Positions 1 to 6,407 of a stretch of DNA of 10,757 nucleotides are shown piece by piece. The notes below the pieces were generated by a model. The model searched no databases. It saw only the letters and a program-made list of their open reading frames with translations, and had not been told where the DNA came from. Numbering within the stretch: position 1 is the first letter of the stretch; each line of letters opens with the position of its first letter. Location of the stretch: contig KL571240.1 of the NCBI GenBank assembly GCA_000715855.1, forward strand, positions 5,770 through 16,526. Direction: 5' to 3'. Source of the DNA: Actinoplanes liguriensis. Lineage in GTDB: Bacteria; Actinomycetota; Actinomycetes; Mycobacteriales; Micromonosporaceae. Position numbers and translations under genes: made by a program.

Positions 1-73
1 GGCAGACCTATTAGAAGAGGACGTCGGGAGGCCCGAACCTGGTCGATGGAAAAGGGCACGCAAGAATGCTCGG

Positions 74-553
74 ATGGATGAGCTCAGACGTTGCCGACTT
101 TCGGTTGACAACGGGGAACTCCAGCTTGCGGGTCGGCCCTCGGCTCTTCGCGCTCTCAGTTGGCATCTTCGCTCGCCCGCGGAGGCCTGGAACGTTGCGG
201 TCACCGGCGGGTCGGTGTCTCAGGAGGTCTCCGGCGGTCCGTTGCTCGTGAGTCTGCGGGGCACAACGGAGCTGCACTTCTCGGGCGGCAGCCAGTTTCT
301 CGAGATCGTCTGGGACGCGTTGGACGGCGTGGCCGAGCAGGCCATGGCCACCGGCAGCCGGGGTATCAACCGCCATCAGCACATCGAATACTTCCCTGGA
401 GACGAGTACCGGTCGCCGGACTCGATTCCCCTGGTCATTGTCGCCGACTGGCCCGAATGGCTGGATCGGACGACACCGCCGTCGGCACACATGGGCACCA
501 GCCAGCCGGTATCTGAAATCGGTAGCGCTGGGCGGCAAGCGGATCGCGGCTAG
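74..553 (+). CDS. Imm32-like immunity protein, orphan
   Basis: The 159-residue product has no signal peptide or membrane segment and is probably cytosolic. Its second half carries a pattern I associate with immunity protein 32 of polymorphic toxin systems: a strand reading LHFSGG (about residues 68-73), a helix LDGVAEQA, then HQHIEYFPG and SIPLVI (about residues 101-120). Proteins of that family are thought to neutralise a cognate toxin, but no toxin gene is visible here, so it may be an orphan copy or its partner lies off the contig. ATG at 74 was chosen because the family-like sequence starts directly after it, although no good Shine-Dalgarno precedes it. The frame stays open back to base 2, so a longer or fused form cannot be excluded. 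The last 35 or so residues lose family character and run into a zone of broken frames. The family call rests on remembered motifs, so it is moderate; that the frame is coding is fairly likely. Confidence 0.55.
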   Translation: MDELRRCRLSVDNGELQLAGRPSALRALSWHLRSPAEAWNVAVTGGSVSQEVSGGPLLVSLRGTTELHFSGGSQFLEIVWDALDGVAEQAMATGSRGINRHQHIEYFPGDEYRSPDSIPLVIVADWPEWLDRTTPPSAHMGTSQPVSEIGSAGRQADRG

Positions 554-671
554 ATGAGCGCACGACGGTCCGCCGCTGAAGCTGTGGATCGAAGTCGACA
601 CGAGGGCGATGTGGATGGCCAACAAGGGCCCCTCCTCCTATCAGCAGCTCGTGCGAGTCTTGACAACCTGA
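502..671 (+). pseudogene. Possible decayed coding remnant with broken frames
   Basis: Between the Imm32-like gene and the next gene, protein-like stretches appear in alternating frames. Frame 0 reads SRYLKSVALGGKRIAAR and then stops at 555-557. Frame 1 continues as LDERTTVRR and stops at 577-579. Frame 0 resumes from about 558 as DGPPLKLWIEVDTRAMWM followed by ANKGPSSYQQLVRVLTT, ending at TGA 669-671. Splicing these by two frame changes gives one continuous plausible C-terminus. It could be the degraded tail of a neighbouring gene, the true C-terminus of the upstream gene after indels, or coincidence. I do not recognise the sequence. Confidence 0.25.
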
Positions 672-684
672 CGCATCATTAGGA

Positions 685-1371
685 ATGCGGATCGGAGGCA
701 TCGTCAGCTTCGTTGTTGGCTCGCTCGCAGCGCTTCTCAGTGGTGTTGCCGTGGATAGGATTGCGAACCAGACTTCCTGGTCAGTCGGCGTGGCCGGTTC
801 AGTCTTCGCGCTATGTGCGATGATCACTGGCTTCATTGCCCGAAAGCATACGCCTGCTTCGGATTCGCCGAGACCACTTGAAAAGCACGCCCGGCATCTG
901 GATGCACATCTGCCTTTTGAGGTCAAGCGTCCTGATGTGGCGGTGGAGTTGTCAGAAGTAAGAATGAAGGTCAGCCGCCATGCCTACTCGCTGGGCTTGA
1001 GGATTGACCTACTGAATTCCGATTATCCCGATCCCATCCGAGTGGATTATGAAATAAACGTCGCACACCTTGACCAGAATGGCGCAGTTATTTGGTGGAG
1101 CCGATTGCGGACGTATGGAGAATTCGAAGCAGAGACCGGGTATAAGGCAAGCTTCCAAGCGCGGTGCCGCATTGGCCATGCGGGGTACCGAACAAGAGAG
1201 CTGAGGAGAACGAGGGCATTGCAGGTCGTTCTTGACCTTGGCGTCCCAGAGAAGAGAGGAAATAGGTATTGGAAAAAAGACCTACCGGGGATGGAGCTAA
1301 CGCATGAACAGATTACCGTAGGGCCGATTCCCGTGACGCCGCTTTGGCGACTTTTCATCCGGAATTATTGA
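685..1371 (+). CDS. Two-helix membrane protein, soluble C-terminal domain
   Basis: The product has 228 residues and I do not recognise it. Two hydrophobic segments sit at the N-terminus (about residues 4-23 and 33-51), followed by a charged linker (52-80) and a soluble domain of about 145 residues. In that domain short hydrophobic stretches such as SLGLRIDLL, IRVDYEINVAHL, AVIWWSRL and LQVVLDLGV suggest a beta-rich fold. Two helices plus a beta domain resemble the layout of membrane effectors in antiphage systems such as Cap15, but I see no diagnostic motif and no nucleotide-cyclase neighbour, so this is only an architectural comparison. Base composition is much lower in GC than the rest of the window: four rows I counted range from 43 to 58% GC. 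Codon choice includes many A/T-ending codons, which suggests horizontal acquisition. ATG 685 retains both helices. AGGA lies immediately before it, too close to be an ideal ribosome site. Confidence 0.65.
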   Translation: MRIGGIVSFVVGSLAALLSGVAVDRIANQTSWSVGVAGSVFALCAMITGFIARKHTPASDSPRPLEKHARHLDAHLPFEVKRPDVAVELSEVRMKVSRHAYSLGLRIDLLNSDYPDPIRVDYEINVAHLDQNGAVIWWSRLRTYGEFEAETGYKASFQARCRIGHAGYRTRELRRTRALQVVLDLGVPEKRGNRYWKKDLPGMELTHEQITVGPIPVTPLWRLFIRNY

Positions 1372-1499
1372 CCCTTCAGTATATTTGTCGACCACAGAGC
1401 GAATCAAGTTTAGCCAAGTGCAGCCCGCTTCGCCAACGGCTCTATATTGGCGCAGCTAATTGTACTCATCTCGGCATGACCGCGTGCCCGCCATGCCCG

Positions 1500-1545
1500 G
1501 CGCCTGGGGAACGGAGCGTGACGGTCGGCGAGGTGCCCCAGGCGC
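1500..1545. repeat. Inverted repeat, 10-bp arms, 26-base loop
   Basis: The arms GCGCCTGGGG (1500-1509, where the first base is the last g of the preceding ccgg and the remainder is CGCCTGGGG) and CCCCAGGCG plus C (1536-1545) are exact reverse complements over nine bases, 1501-1509 with 1536-1544, plus a closing G-C pair. There is no T-run on either side, so a classical intrinsic terminator is not supported. It could be a leader structure or a palindromic protein site. Confidence 0.4.
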
Positions 1546-1628
1546 GGTCGACGGCAGGTAAGGGCGTCCAGCTGGCTGCGGCAGGCGCTAGGAGTCATCG
1601 AACCAGGACGGATGTCGGCTCTTCATTT

Positions 1629-1657
1629 CGGCATGACGACACTCCTTCGTCATGCCG
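1629..1657. repeat. Perfect 11-bp hairpin with 7-base loop
   Basis: CGGCATGACGA (1629-1639) and TCGTCATGCCG (1647-1657) are perfect reverse complements around the loop CACTCCT. The left arm repeats the word CGGCATGAC found also at 1472-1480, giving two direct copies and one inverted copy within 190 bases. The hairpin lies about 50 bases upstream of the YwqG-like start at 1706. No T-run follows in either direction, so an operator or leader element is more likely than a terminator. What would bind it is unknown. Confidence 0.5.
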
Positions 1658-1705
1658 CGGCCCGACGGCTGATCCCTCTCGAGGCGTCGCACTAGAGTTC
1701 GAGCC

Positions 1706-2525
1706 GTGGAGATCAGCGTGGCTGCTCTGGGGGCGTTCCTAGGGACGCTGGGCGGCAAGGAGTTGGCAGAGGTCCGAGATCTGGCTCTGCCGTCGGTGCG
1801 CGTGACCGCTGGGGTCGGTGAGTCGGGCAGCCGATTCGGGGGCGTGCCGTGGGCTGTGAATGGATTCGAGTGGCCACGCGCTAATGGCGGGCGTCCGCTG
1901 CGCCTGATCGGGCAGTTGGACCGCGACCAGGTGAATCACTGGGCCGGTGCGGAGCTGTCGCCGGCCGGAATGCTTCTGGGCTTCTTCTTCGACGCAGATG
2001 AGCAGGCAACCTGGGGAATGAGTCCGCAGGACGCCCAGTACTGGCGGATCACGGCGGTTGCTCGGGCGGACGCGTCTCCTGTGATACCGCCGGACGAGGC
2101 AACCGTGTTCCCGGCACGCGTGCTCGATGGACGGCAGGTGTTGACGATGCCGCATCCATGGGAGCCGGTCATCGAGCAACGGTGGGCGGAGAGCAGTGTC
2201 GAGTCAGCTGCCTACTTCCGGTTATGGGGCGATGAAGAGGGACCCGAGCATCGGATTCTTGGCTGGCCGGAACTGCAGCAGGGGCCGATGCAACGGGACT
2301 GTCAACTGGTTGCTGGTGGGGTCGATCTCTTTGGGCCGCTGGCCTACCGCCGACCCGAGAGTGCCAGGCTTGGAGCCCGGCGCGGAGAATTGGGTGCTGC
2401 TCTGGCAGATCGACACCACCGATGACTGGATGTGGGGCGACATGGGCAAGCTCTACTTCTGGATCCGGCGACAGGACCTTGCTGCGAGCCGGTTCGAGCA
2501 CGCTTGGGCGGTAATTCAGGGTTAA
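1706..2525 (+). pseudogene. YwqG/DUF1963-family protein, frameshifted
   Basis: The family (Bacillus YwqG, DUF1963) is widespread and has no established biochemical role; it is probably cytosolic. The first frame (from GTG 1706) shows the family's N-terminal signature SRFGGVPW (about residues 42-49), then PLRLIGQLD and HRILGWPELQQG. After codon 214 (TAC, 2345-2347) it degenerates and stops at 2425. The rest of the domain continues in the +1 frame from 2349: ADPRVPGLEPGAENW, LLWQID, WMWGDMGKLYFWIRRQDL and a C-terminal helix, ending at TAA 2523-2525. Removing one C at 2347/2348 restores a 272-residue protein of normal family length. Either the gene is newly inactivated or the assembly carries an error. 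It also contains one TTA leucine codon (2222-2224), rare in such genomes. GTG 1706 is the only start after the in-frame stop at 1670-1672. Confidence 0.8.
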
Positions 2526-2866
2526 CCGGGCGCAAGGTCCGCGGTCCGGCCCACGGCGATGCGGTGGCACGCCGGCGTGACGCTGCGTCTGCGGGTGGCC
2601 GCCCGATCGGCTCTCCCGCCGTTCCTGCCAGGGCTGCGCGCCGATCTCTGCAGCCCGGAACACGGCACGTCATCCACACCGGAGGCCGGCACACTTCGCG
2701 CCTGTCGCTGCCGGTGAGCCCGGTACCGAGTCCGTAACCAGCGCGGCGCGGGGCGCGGCCCCTGCCCGGCGGGAACCCGGGCGTCCCCCGCGGTGCGTTC
2801 GACGGACCGACCGGTGGGGATCGGCGTGCCGGTGAGCGCGTCAAGACAGTCACCCGGGACCGGCGG
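2526..2866. other. Intergenic gap between convergent genes
   Basis: The 341 bases lie between the 3' ends of the YwqG-like gene and the antiporter gene. I see no coding frame with credible composition. They hold GC-only palindromes: CACGCCGGCGTG (2568-2579, a perfect 12-mer), GGGGC-GCG-GCCCC (2750-2762) and GCCCGG with CCGGGC around a 7-base loop (2764-2782). Any of these could help termination from either side, but none is followed by a T-run. Confidence 0.4.
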
Positions 2867-3940
2867 TCAGCCCCACCAGAAGGTGGTGGCGATGATCGCG
2901 TAGAGCGCGATCAACGTGACCCCTTCCAGCCAGTTCGACTCCCCGTCGAAGACGATGAACGCCGTCGCCAGCACCGCGATCGCGACCGCCATCACCAGCA
3001 GCGGCGCGAAGACCAGGGTCAGCGTCGTCGCCGTGAACAGGCTCAGCAGGACCAGCGCCGGGGCCAGCACCAGCGCCACCTGCAGGGGGCTCTGGATGAT
3101 CACGCTCATCGCGAAGTCGGCCTGGTTGCGGTAGGCCAGCTGGATGCCGATCACGTTCTCGATCGCGTTGCCGGCGATCGCCACGATGACCAGGCCGGCG
3201 AACGCCTGCGACACGCCCAGCGAGGTGATCGCAGGCTCCAGTGCGGAGACGAACCAGTCGGACACCAGCGCCGCGGCGACGCTCGCCCCGGTCAGCATGG
3301 TGAGGGCCAGCCACAGCGGCCAGTGCGGGCCGTCGTGCTGCGGGGCGGACGGCGCGTCGGCGGACGGGGCCGAGCGCTTGAGGGCCGACGGCAGCGACAG
3401 CAGGAAGACCCCGAGCAGCACGACCGAGACGACCAGGGAGAGCGACTTCTCGTGCGGCGCGGCCGGGGCGTGCACGTACTGCGCGAGGCTCGGCATCACC
3501 AGGGCCGCGGTGGCCAGCACCATCAGCACGGTCGACGTGCGCGCCCGGTTGGAGTCGAAGCGCTGCGTCCCGTGCTTGAGCCCGCCGACGACGAACGCCA
3601 GGCCGAGCACCAGCAGGATGTTGGACAGGATCGAGCCGATGATCGCCGCCTGGACGACCTCGAGCAGCCCGGCCTGCAGGGCGAAGAACCCGATGAACAG
3701 CTCGGGCAGGTTGCCCAGTGCGCTCTGCAGCACCCCGGTCGCGCCCGGCCCGAACCGGTCGCCGAGCTGCTCGACGCTGCGCCCGACCAGCGACGCGAGC
3801 AGGGCCACCGCGACACCGGCCACCACGAACGCCAGTACCGCGGGTGCGCCGCCGTAGTGCAGGGTTCCCGCGGCGGCGACGGCGACCACGCCGACGCCCA
3901 GCACGACGAGGTCCGATTTGCTGAGTACCCCTGCTTTCAT
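2867..3940 (-). CDS. Calcium/cation antiporter, CaCA/CAX type
   Basis: The 357-residue integral membrane protein should export Ca2+ (possibly other cations) in exchange for protons or sodium across the cytoplasmic membrane. It has the inverted two-half layout of the Ca2+:cation antiporter superfamily, about 10-11 hydrophobic segments. Repeat one carries GNLPE (residues 76-80) followed by IGSILSNILLVLG (101-113). Repeat two carries GNAIEN (257-262) followed by QSPLQVALVLAP (283-294). The glutamates E80 and E261 sit where the family's ion-binding acids are expected. The halves are joined by a short polar linker (about 189-206). ATG 3940 gives a normal family length; a GTG one codon upstream is an alternative, and longer in-frame extensions only read into the kinase gene's 3' region. 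It lies 32 bases after the kinase stop on the same strand, so co-transcription is likely. Ca2+/H+ is favoured over Na+/Ca2+ from overall resemblance to CAX proteins, not from a decisive residue. Confidence 0.88.
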   Translation of the reverse strand: MKAGVLSKSDLVVLGVGVVAVAAAGTLHYGGAPAVLAFVVAGVAVALLASLVGRSVEQLGDRFGPGATGVLQSALGNLPELFIGFFALQAGLLEVVQAAIIGSILSNILLVLGLAFVVGGLKHGTQRFDSNRARTSTVLMVLATAALVMPSLAQYVHAPAAPHEKSLSLVVSVVLLGVFLLSLPSALKRSAPSADAPSAPQHDGPHWPLWLALTMLTGASVAAALVSDWFVSALEPAITSLGVSQAFAGLVIVAIAGNAIENVIGIQLAYRNQADFAMSVIIQSPLQVALVLAPALVLLSLFTATTLTLVFAPLLVMAVAIAVLATAFIVFDGESNWLEGVTLIALYAIIATTFWWG

Positions 3941-3972
3941 CACGCCATGATGATCGCAGAGGCGATATCGGG

Positions 3973-5568
3973 TCAGGTGGTGAGGCGGACCTCGGCGTTG
4001 CGGAAGGAGACGCGGAAGGGGCTCTGCTGGTTGCCGGGCTCGCCGGCCACACCGAGGTCGAAGTAGCCGCCGTGCAGGTCCGGCTCCGGCAGGGACTGCT
4101 CGCCGACCAGGACGCCGTCGTGGCCGACCCGGACGTGGCCGTCGCTCACCTGCACCTGCAGGCGCAGGTCCTTGCCGGGCTCGGCGGCGTTGTCCGCCCA
4201 CTCGCGGACGACCTGGATGTCCCCGTGCCCCTGGTCCTCGACCTGCAGGCGCCAGGCGGTCGCGCAGACGTCCAGCGAGTACCGCCGGTCGCTGGACTCA
4301 TAAAACCACAGGACCAGGCAGCTGCCGGCCAGCTCGATCCGCCCGGTCACCTCGATCGCGAACCGGCCCTTGACGGTCAGGTCCGGCCCGGAGCACAACC
4401 AGCGCCCGGCGACCAGGTCCTGGATCAGCAGCCGGTCGTCGGCGAAGCGGCAGAACGTCTGGTTGCCCTGGACCGAGGAGGCTTCCCACTCGCCGTCGGA
4501 GGCCAGCGCGTCGGAGAGCGCGATCGTGCCGCTCGGCAGGACGAACGCCTTGTCCGCGGTCTTCCACCGGTCGGCCGCGAAACCGAATCCCCCGGCGAGG
4601 GCCAGCGTCAGGGCGACGCCCGTGGCGATCAGGGCCCGCTTGCCCCGGCGGGTGGGCGCCGGGTCCGGTGGCACGACATGGTGGACCGCGGTGAGCATCG
4701 CGGGCTGCCGTTCGAACACGTCACGCAGCACCTCCGTGCGCTCCGCCCCGGGGTCGAGGAGGATCTCGACCAGTTCCCGGGCGGTCGGCCGGTGCTCCGG
4801 CGACGCGGACAGCGCCCGCTGGACGAGTTCGCGCAACGGCCCGCTGAGCCCGTCGAGCGTGGGCTGCCCCTTCATGATCCGGCCGAAGATCCCGATCGCC
4901 GAGTCGGCGTCGAAGGGCGCACGGCCCTGACCCGCGTACGCGACCACGCAGCCCCACGCGAACACGTCCGCCGCCGGGGTCAGCGGGGTCCCGGGCGCGT
5001 CGAACCGCTCGGGCGCCATGTAGTTGACCGTCCCGACGACCTCGCCGGTGCGGGTGTGCCGGGTCACCGGGTCGGCGGCCCGCGCGATGCCGAAGTCGAT
5101 CACCTTGGGGCTGCCCGGCGCGAGCAGCACGTTGTGCGGTTTGAGATCCCGGTGGATCACGCCCGCCTCGTGGATCGCGACGAGTGCGGTCGCCACCCCG
5201 ATCGCCAGGCCGTGCAGGTTCGGCGCGCTCAGCGGGCCGCGGCGGGTGACCTCCTCGGCGAGCGACGGGCCGTCCACCAGCTCGACCACCAGGTACGGCT
5301 GGGGGGCCTCCGGGTCGGCGTCGAGCACCTCGGCGGTGCAGAACGGCGGCACCTGGCGGGCCCGCGCGACCTCCGACCGGAACCGCGAGCGGAACTCCCC
5401 GTCGCCGGCCAGCCCGGCGTGCACCACCTTGACCGCGACCGGGCGGCCGTCGCGCGCCCGGGCCTCGTACACCACGCCCATGCCGCCCGATCCGAGCCGC
5501 GCGACCAGCTCGTACGGCCCGACGTGGGTGGGATCCTCCGGCCGCAACCGGGAGCCACGCCCGCTCAT
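3973..5568 (-). CDS. Transmembrane Ser/Thr protein kinase (PknB-like)
   Basis: The 531-residue product is a Hanks-type kinase with an intracellular catalytic domain and an extracellular sensor. Domain signs in order: P-loop GSGGMG (26-31), catalytic lysine in VAVK (K47), helix-C glutamate (E66), HRDLKPHN (139-146), DFG (158-160), APE (185-187) and the closing HRP (259-261). All key residues are present, so it should be active. A Pro/Arg-rich juxtamembrane stretch leads to one membrane helix (about 311-332). The outer part (335-531) is beta-rich and jelly-roll-like, with four cysteines (C373, C392, C417, C435) that could form disulfides. It is not a PASTA repeat domain, so a soluble or cell-surface ligand other than muropeptide is possible. 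ATG 5568 was preferred over GTG 5574 because GGAG lies 5 bases before it. It follows two small genes and precedes the antiporter, its possible substrate or co-regulated partner. Confidence 0.93.
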   Translation of the reverse strand: MSGRGSRLRPEDPTHVGPYELVARLGSGGMGVVYEARARDGRPVAVKVVHAGLAGDGEFRSRFRSEVARARQVPPFCTAEVLDADPEAPQPYLVVELVDGPSLAEEVTRRGPLSAPNLHGLAIGVATALVAIHEAGVIHRDLKPHNVLLAPGSPKVIDFGIARAADPVTRHTRTGEVVGTVNYMAPERFDAPGTPLTPAADVFAWGCVVAYAGQGRAPFDADSAIGIFGRIMKGQPTLDGLSGPLRELVQRALSASPEHRPTARELVEILLDPGAERTEVLRDVFERQPAMLTAVHHVVPPDPAPTRRGKRALIATGVALTLALAGGFGFAADRWKTADKAFVLPSGTIALSDALASDGEWEASSVQGNQTFCRFADDRLLIQDLVAGRWLCSGPDLTVKGRFAIEVTGRIELAGSCLVLWFYESSDRRYSLDVCATAWRLQVEDQGHGDIQVVREWADNAAEPGKDLRLQVQVSDGHVRVGHDGVLVGEQSLPEPDLHGGYFDLGVAGEPGNQQSPFRVSFRNAEVRLTT

Positions 5569-5573
5569 CTGCA

Positions 5574-5577
5574 CTCC
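5574..5577 (-). promoter_or_regulatory. Ribosome binding site deciding the kinase start
   Basis: GGAG on the minus strand lies 5 bases before ATG 5568. It overlaps the alternative GTG at 5574, so that start would have no usable ribosome site. Confidence 0.55.
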
Positions 5578-5606
5578 ATCGGTCCACGGTGGATGATCCG
5601 CGTCAC

Positions 5607-5636
5607 CCTATCGGGCACCTCGCAGGCCGCCGTCAA
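5607..5636 (-). promoter_or_regulatory. Candidate promoter before the kinase gene
   Basis: On the minus strand TTGACG (5631-5636) is followed after 18 bases by GATAGG (5607-5612, within GATAGGGT). This is a fair match to a vegetative actinobacterial -35 and a weaker one to the -10. It overlaps the stop codon of the upstream small gene and would give a leader of roughly 30 bases. It could let the kinase and antiporter be expressed apart from the two small genes. Confidence 0.3.
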
Positions 5637-5983
5637 CCGGCCTGTTTGCGCAGGTCGGCGGCGAGCTGCTCGGCCAGGGCGCTGATCTCTCCGGTGGAGG
5701 TGATCGGGCCGGCGGTGAATCCGGGACGCGTCCGCTTCGACAGTTCCCGCAGCAGCGCCGCGATCACGACCGCGCGTTCGTGGGACAGCAGTGCCGTCGA
5801 TCTGGTCAGCCCGCCGCGGGACCGTTCCTTCGCGCGGCCGGCCGCCACGGCGGACCGCCAGTCCGGGACGTTCCGGTCGAGCGTCACCGGCGGGTCGCTG
5901 CCGTCGGCCGGCTCGGGCAGGTACCACATCGGGTGGTTCCAGTCCGCCGAGGCGAGGTGGCGGGCCGGGTCGAAGGCGCTCAC
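5633..5983 (-). CDS. Small conserved-looking protein, paralog of upstream gene
   Basis: The product has 116 residues and I do not recognise it. It has no membrane helix or signal peptide. The N-terminal half is rich in Trp, Pro and Asp (ADWNHPMWYLPEP, about 12-24). The C-terminal half holds a helix (ERAVVIAALLRELSKR, 69-84) followed by RPG (86-88), GPI (92-94), STG (96-98) and a last helix. The same C-terminal plan occurs in the gene directly upstream, so the two are paralogs that diverged at the N-terminus. The GTG start at 5983 overlaps the upstream stop in a GTGA overlap of four bases, which points to translational coupling. The kinase gene begins 64 bases downstream on the same strand. 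Function unknown; a partner of its twin, or a regulator or substrate of the kinase, are only guesses from context. Confidence 0.72.
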   Translation of the reverse strand: MSAFDPARHLASADWNHPMWYLPEPADGSDPPVTLDRNVPDWRSAVAAGRAKERSRGGLTRSTALLSHERAVVIAALLRELSKRTRPGFTAGPITSTGEISALAEQLAADLRKQAG

Positions 5984-6333
5984 TCGTAGCCGTCCGCGCT
6001 GCGGGTGCGCTGACTGTCCAGGTAGCCGGCGAGGTCGGCGGCGGTGCGGGCCATCGTCCCGTCGCTGTCGATCGGGCCGATGCTGATGCCGGGGCGCAGC
6101 CGGATCGCGAGCTCTTCCAGCAGGCTCGCCATCGCCTGAGCCCGGGCGCGGCTGATCGCGACGACGCCGGTCTGGAAGTCGTTGTCGTAGCTCTCGCGCA
6201 CCCCGGCCAGCCCACGGGTGAGGTCGGCGGCGAAGTCGTCCAGGCTGATCGGGCTCTTCTCCCGGCCCCGATAGACCCAGCGCGCCAGCGAGTCACGCGC
6301 CGGATCCCGCTCCGGTTCCTGGTTCGGCATCAT
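5980..6333 (-). CDS. Small conserved-looking protein, first of paralog pair
   Basis: The product has 117 residues, is soluble and is not recognised. After a charged N-terminus come an acidic helix (SLDDFAADLTRGLAGV, 30-45), a second helix (RARAQAMASLLEELAIRLR, 62-80), the motif RPG (80-82), GPI (86-88), DSDG (89-92) and a closing helix with a polar tail. The block from the second helix onward aligns with the downstream gene, where RPG and GPI have the same spacing. ATG 6333 is used because it is the outermost start; the adjacent ATG at 6330 is equivalent, and neither has a clear Shine-Dalgarno. It is separated from the LuxR-type gene's stop by 74 bases, so it may start its own transcript or lie in the tail of that gene's transcript. 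It is likely the head of a unit running into the kinase and antiporter genes. Confidence 0.72.
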   Translation of the reverse strand: MMPNQEPERDPARDSLARWVYRGREKSPISLDDFAADLTRGLAGVRESYDNDFQTGVVAISRARAQAMASLLEELAIRLRPGISIGPIDSDGTMARTAADLAGYLDSQRTRSADGYE

Positions 6334-6407
6334 GTGATCGACCGTACCGAAAGAAGACCACCATCAAGATCAAGACAATGTTCCGGTACGGCGGCAGCAG
6401 CGCGCGG

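Larger units (their letters stand above)
1372..1705. other. Intergenic stretch with repeats, no gene seen
   Basis: No reading frame here looks coding; the open frames that cross it have low-complexity, shadow-like composition. The stretch starts AT-rich just after the stop at 1371 and becomes GC-rich toward the next start. It contains three copies of a 9-base word and two sizeable inverted repeats, listed separately. It presumably holds the promoter and leader of the YwqG-like gene at 1706, but I cannot point to a convincing -35/-10 pair. Confidence 0.5.

Noticed and set aside
660..665. A perfect TTGACA that could be a -35 box
   Set aside because: No acceptable -10 lies 16-18 bases downstream, and transcription from it would start inside the next gene after its first membrane helix begins.
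685..1371. Firm assignment as a Cap15-type CBASS effector
   Set aside because: Only the two-helix plus beta-domain layout fits; there is no CD-NTase neighbour and no motif that I can identify.
1344..1742. A 132-codon plus-strand open frame overlapping two genes
   Set aside because: It overlaps the ends of both neighbours in another frame, crosses the repeats and has mixed, domain-free composition.
2750..2782. GC-only hairpins as an intrinsic terminator of the convergent genes
   Set aside because: The stems are only 5-6 bp and no T-run follows on either strand; such palindromes are common at this GC content.
2344..2853. Minus-strand open frames across the convergent intergenic region
   Set aside because: They are Arg/Pro/Gly-rich, overlap the YwqG-like coding sequence and show no domain or start signal.
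4072..5685. A 537-codon open frame on the plus strand opposite the kinase gene
   Set aside because: It is antisense to a clear kinase with all catalytic motifs; the frame is Arg/Asp/His-rich with no recognisable fold.
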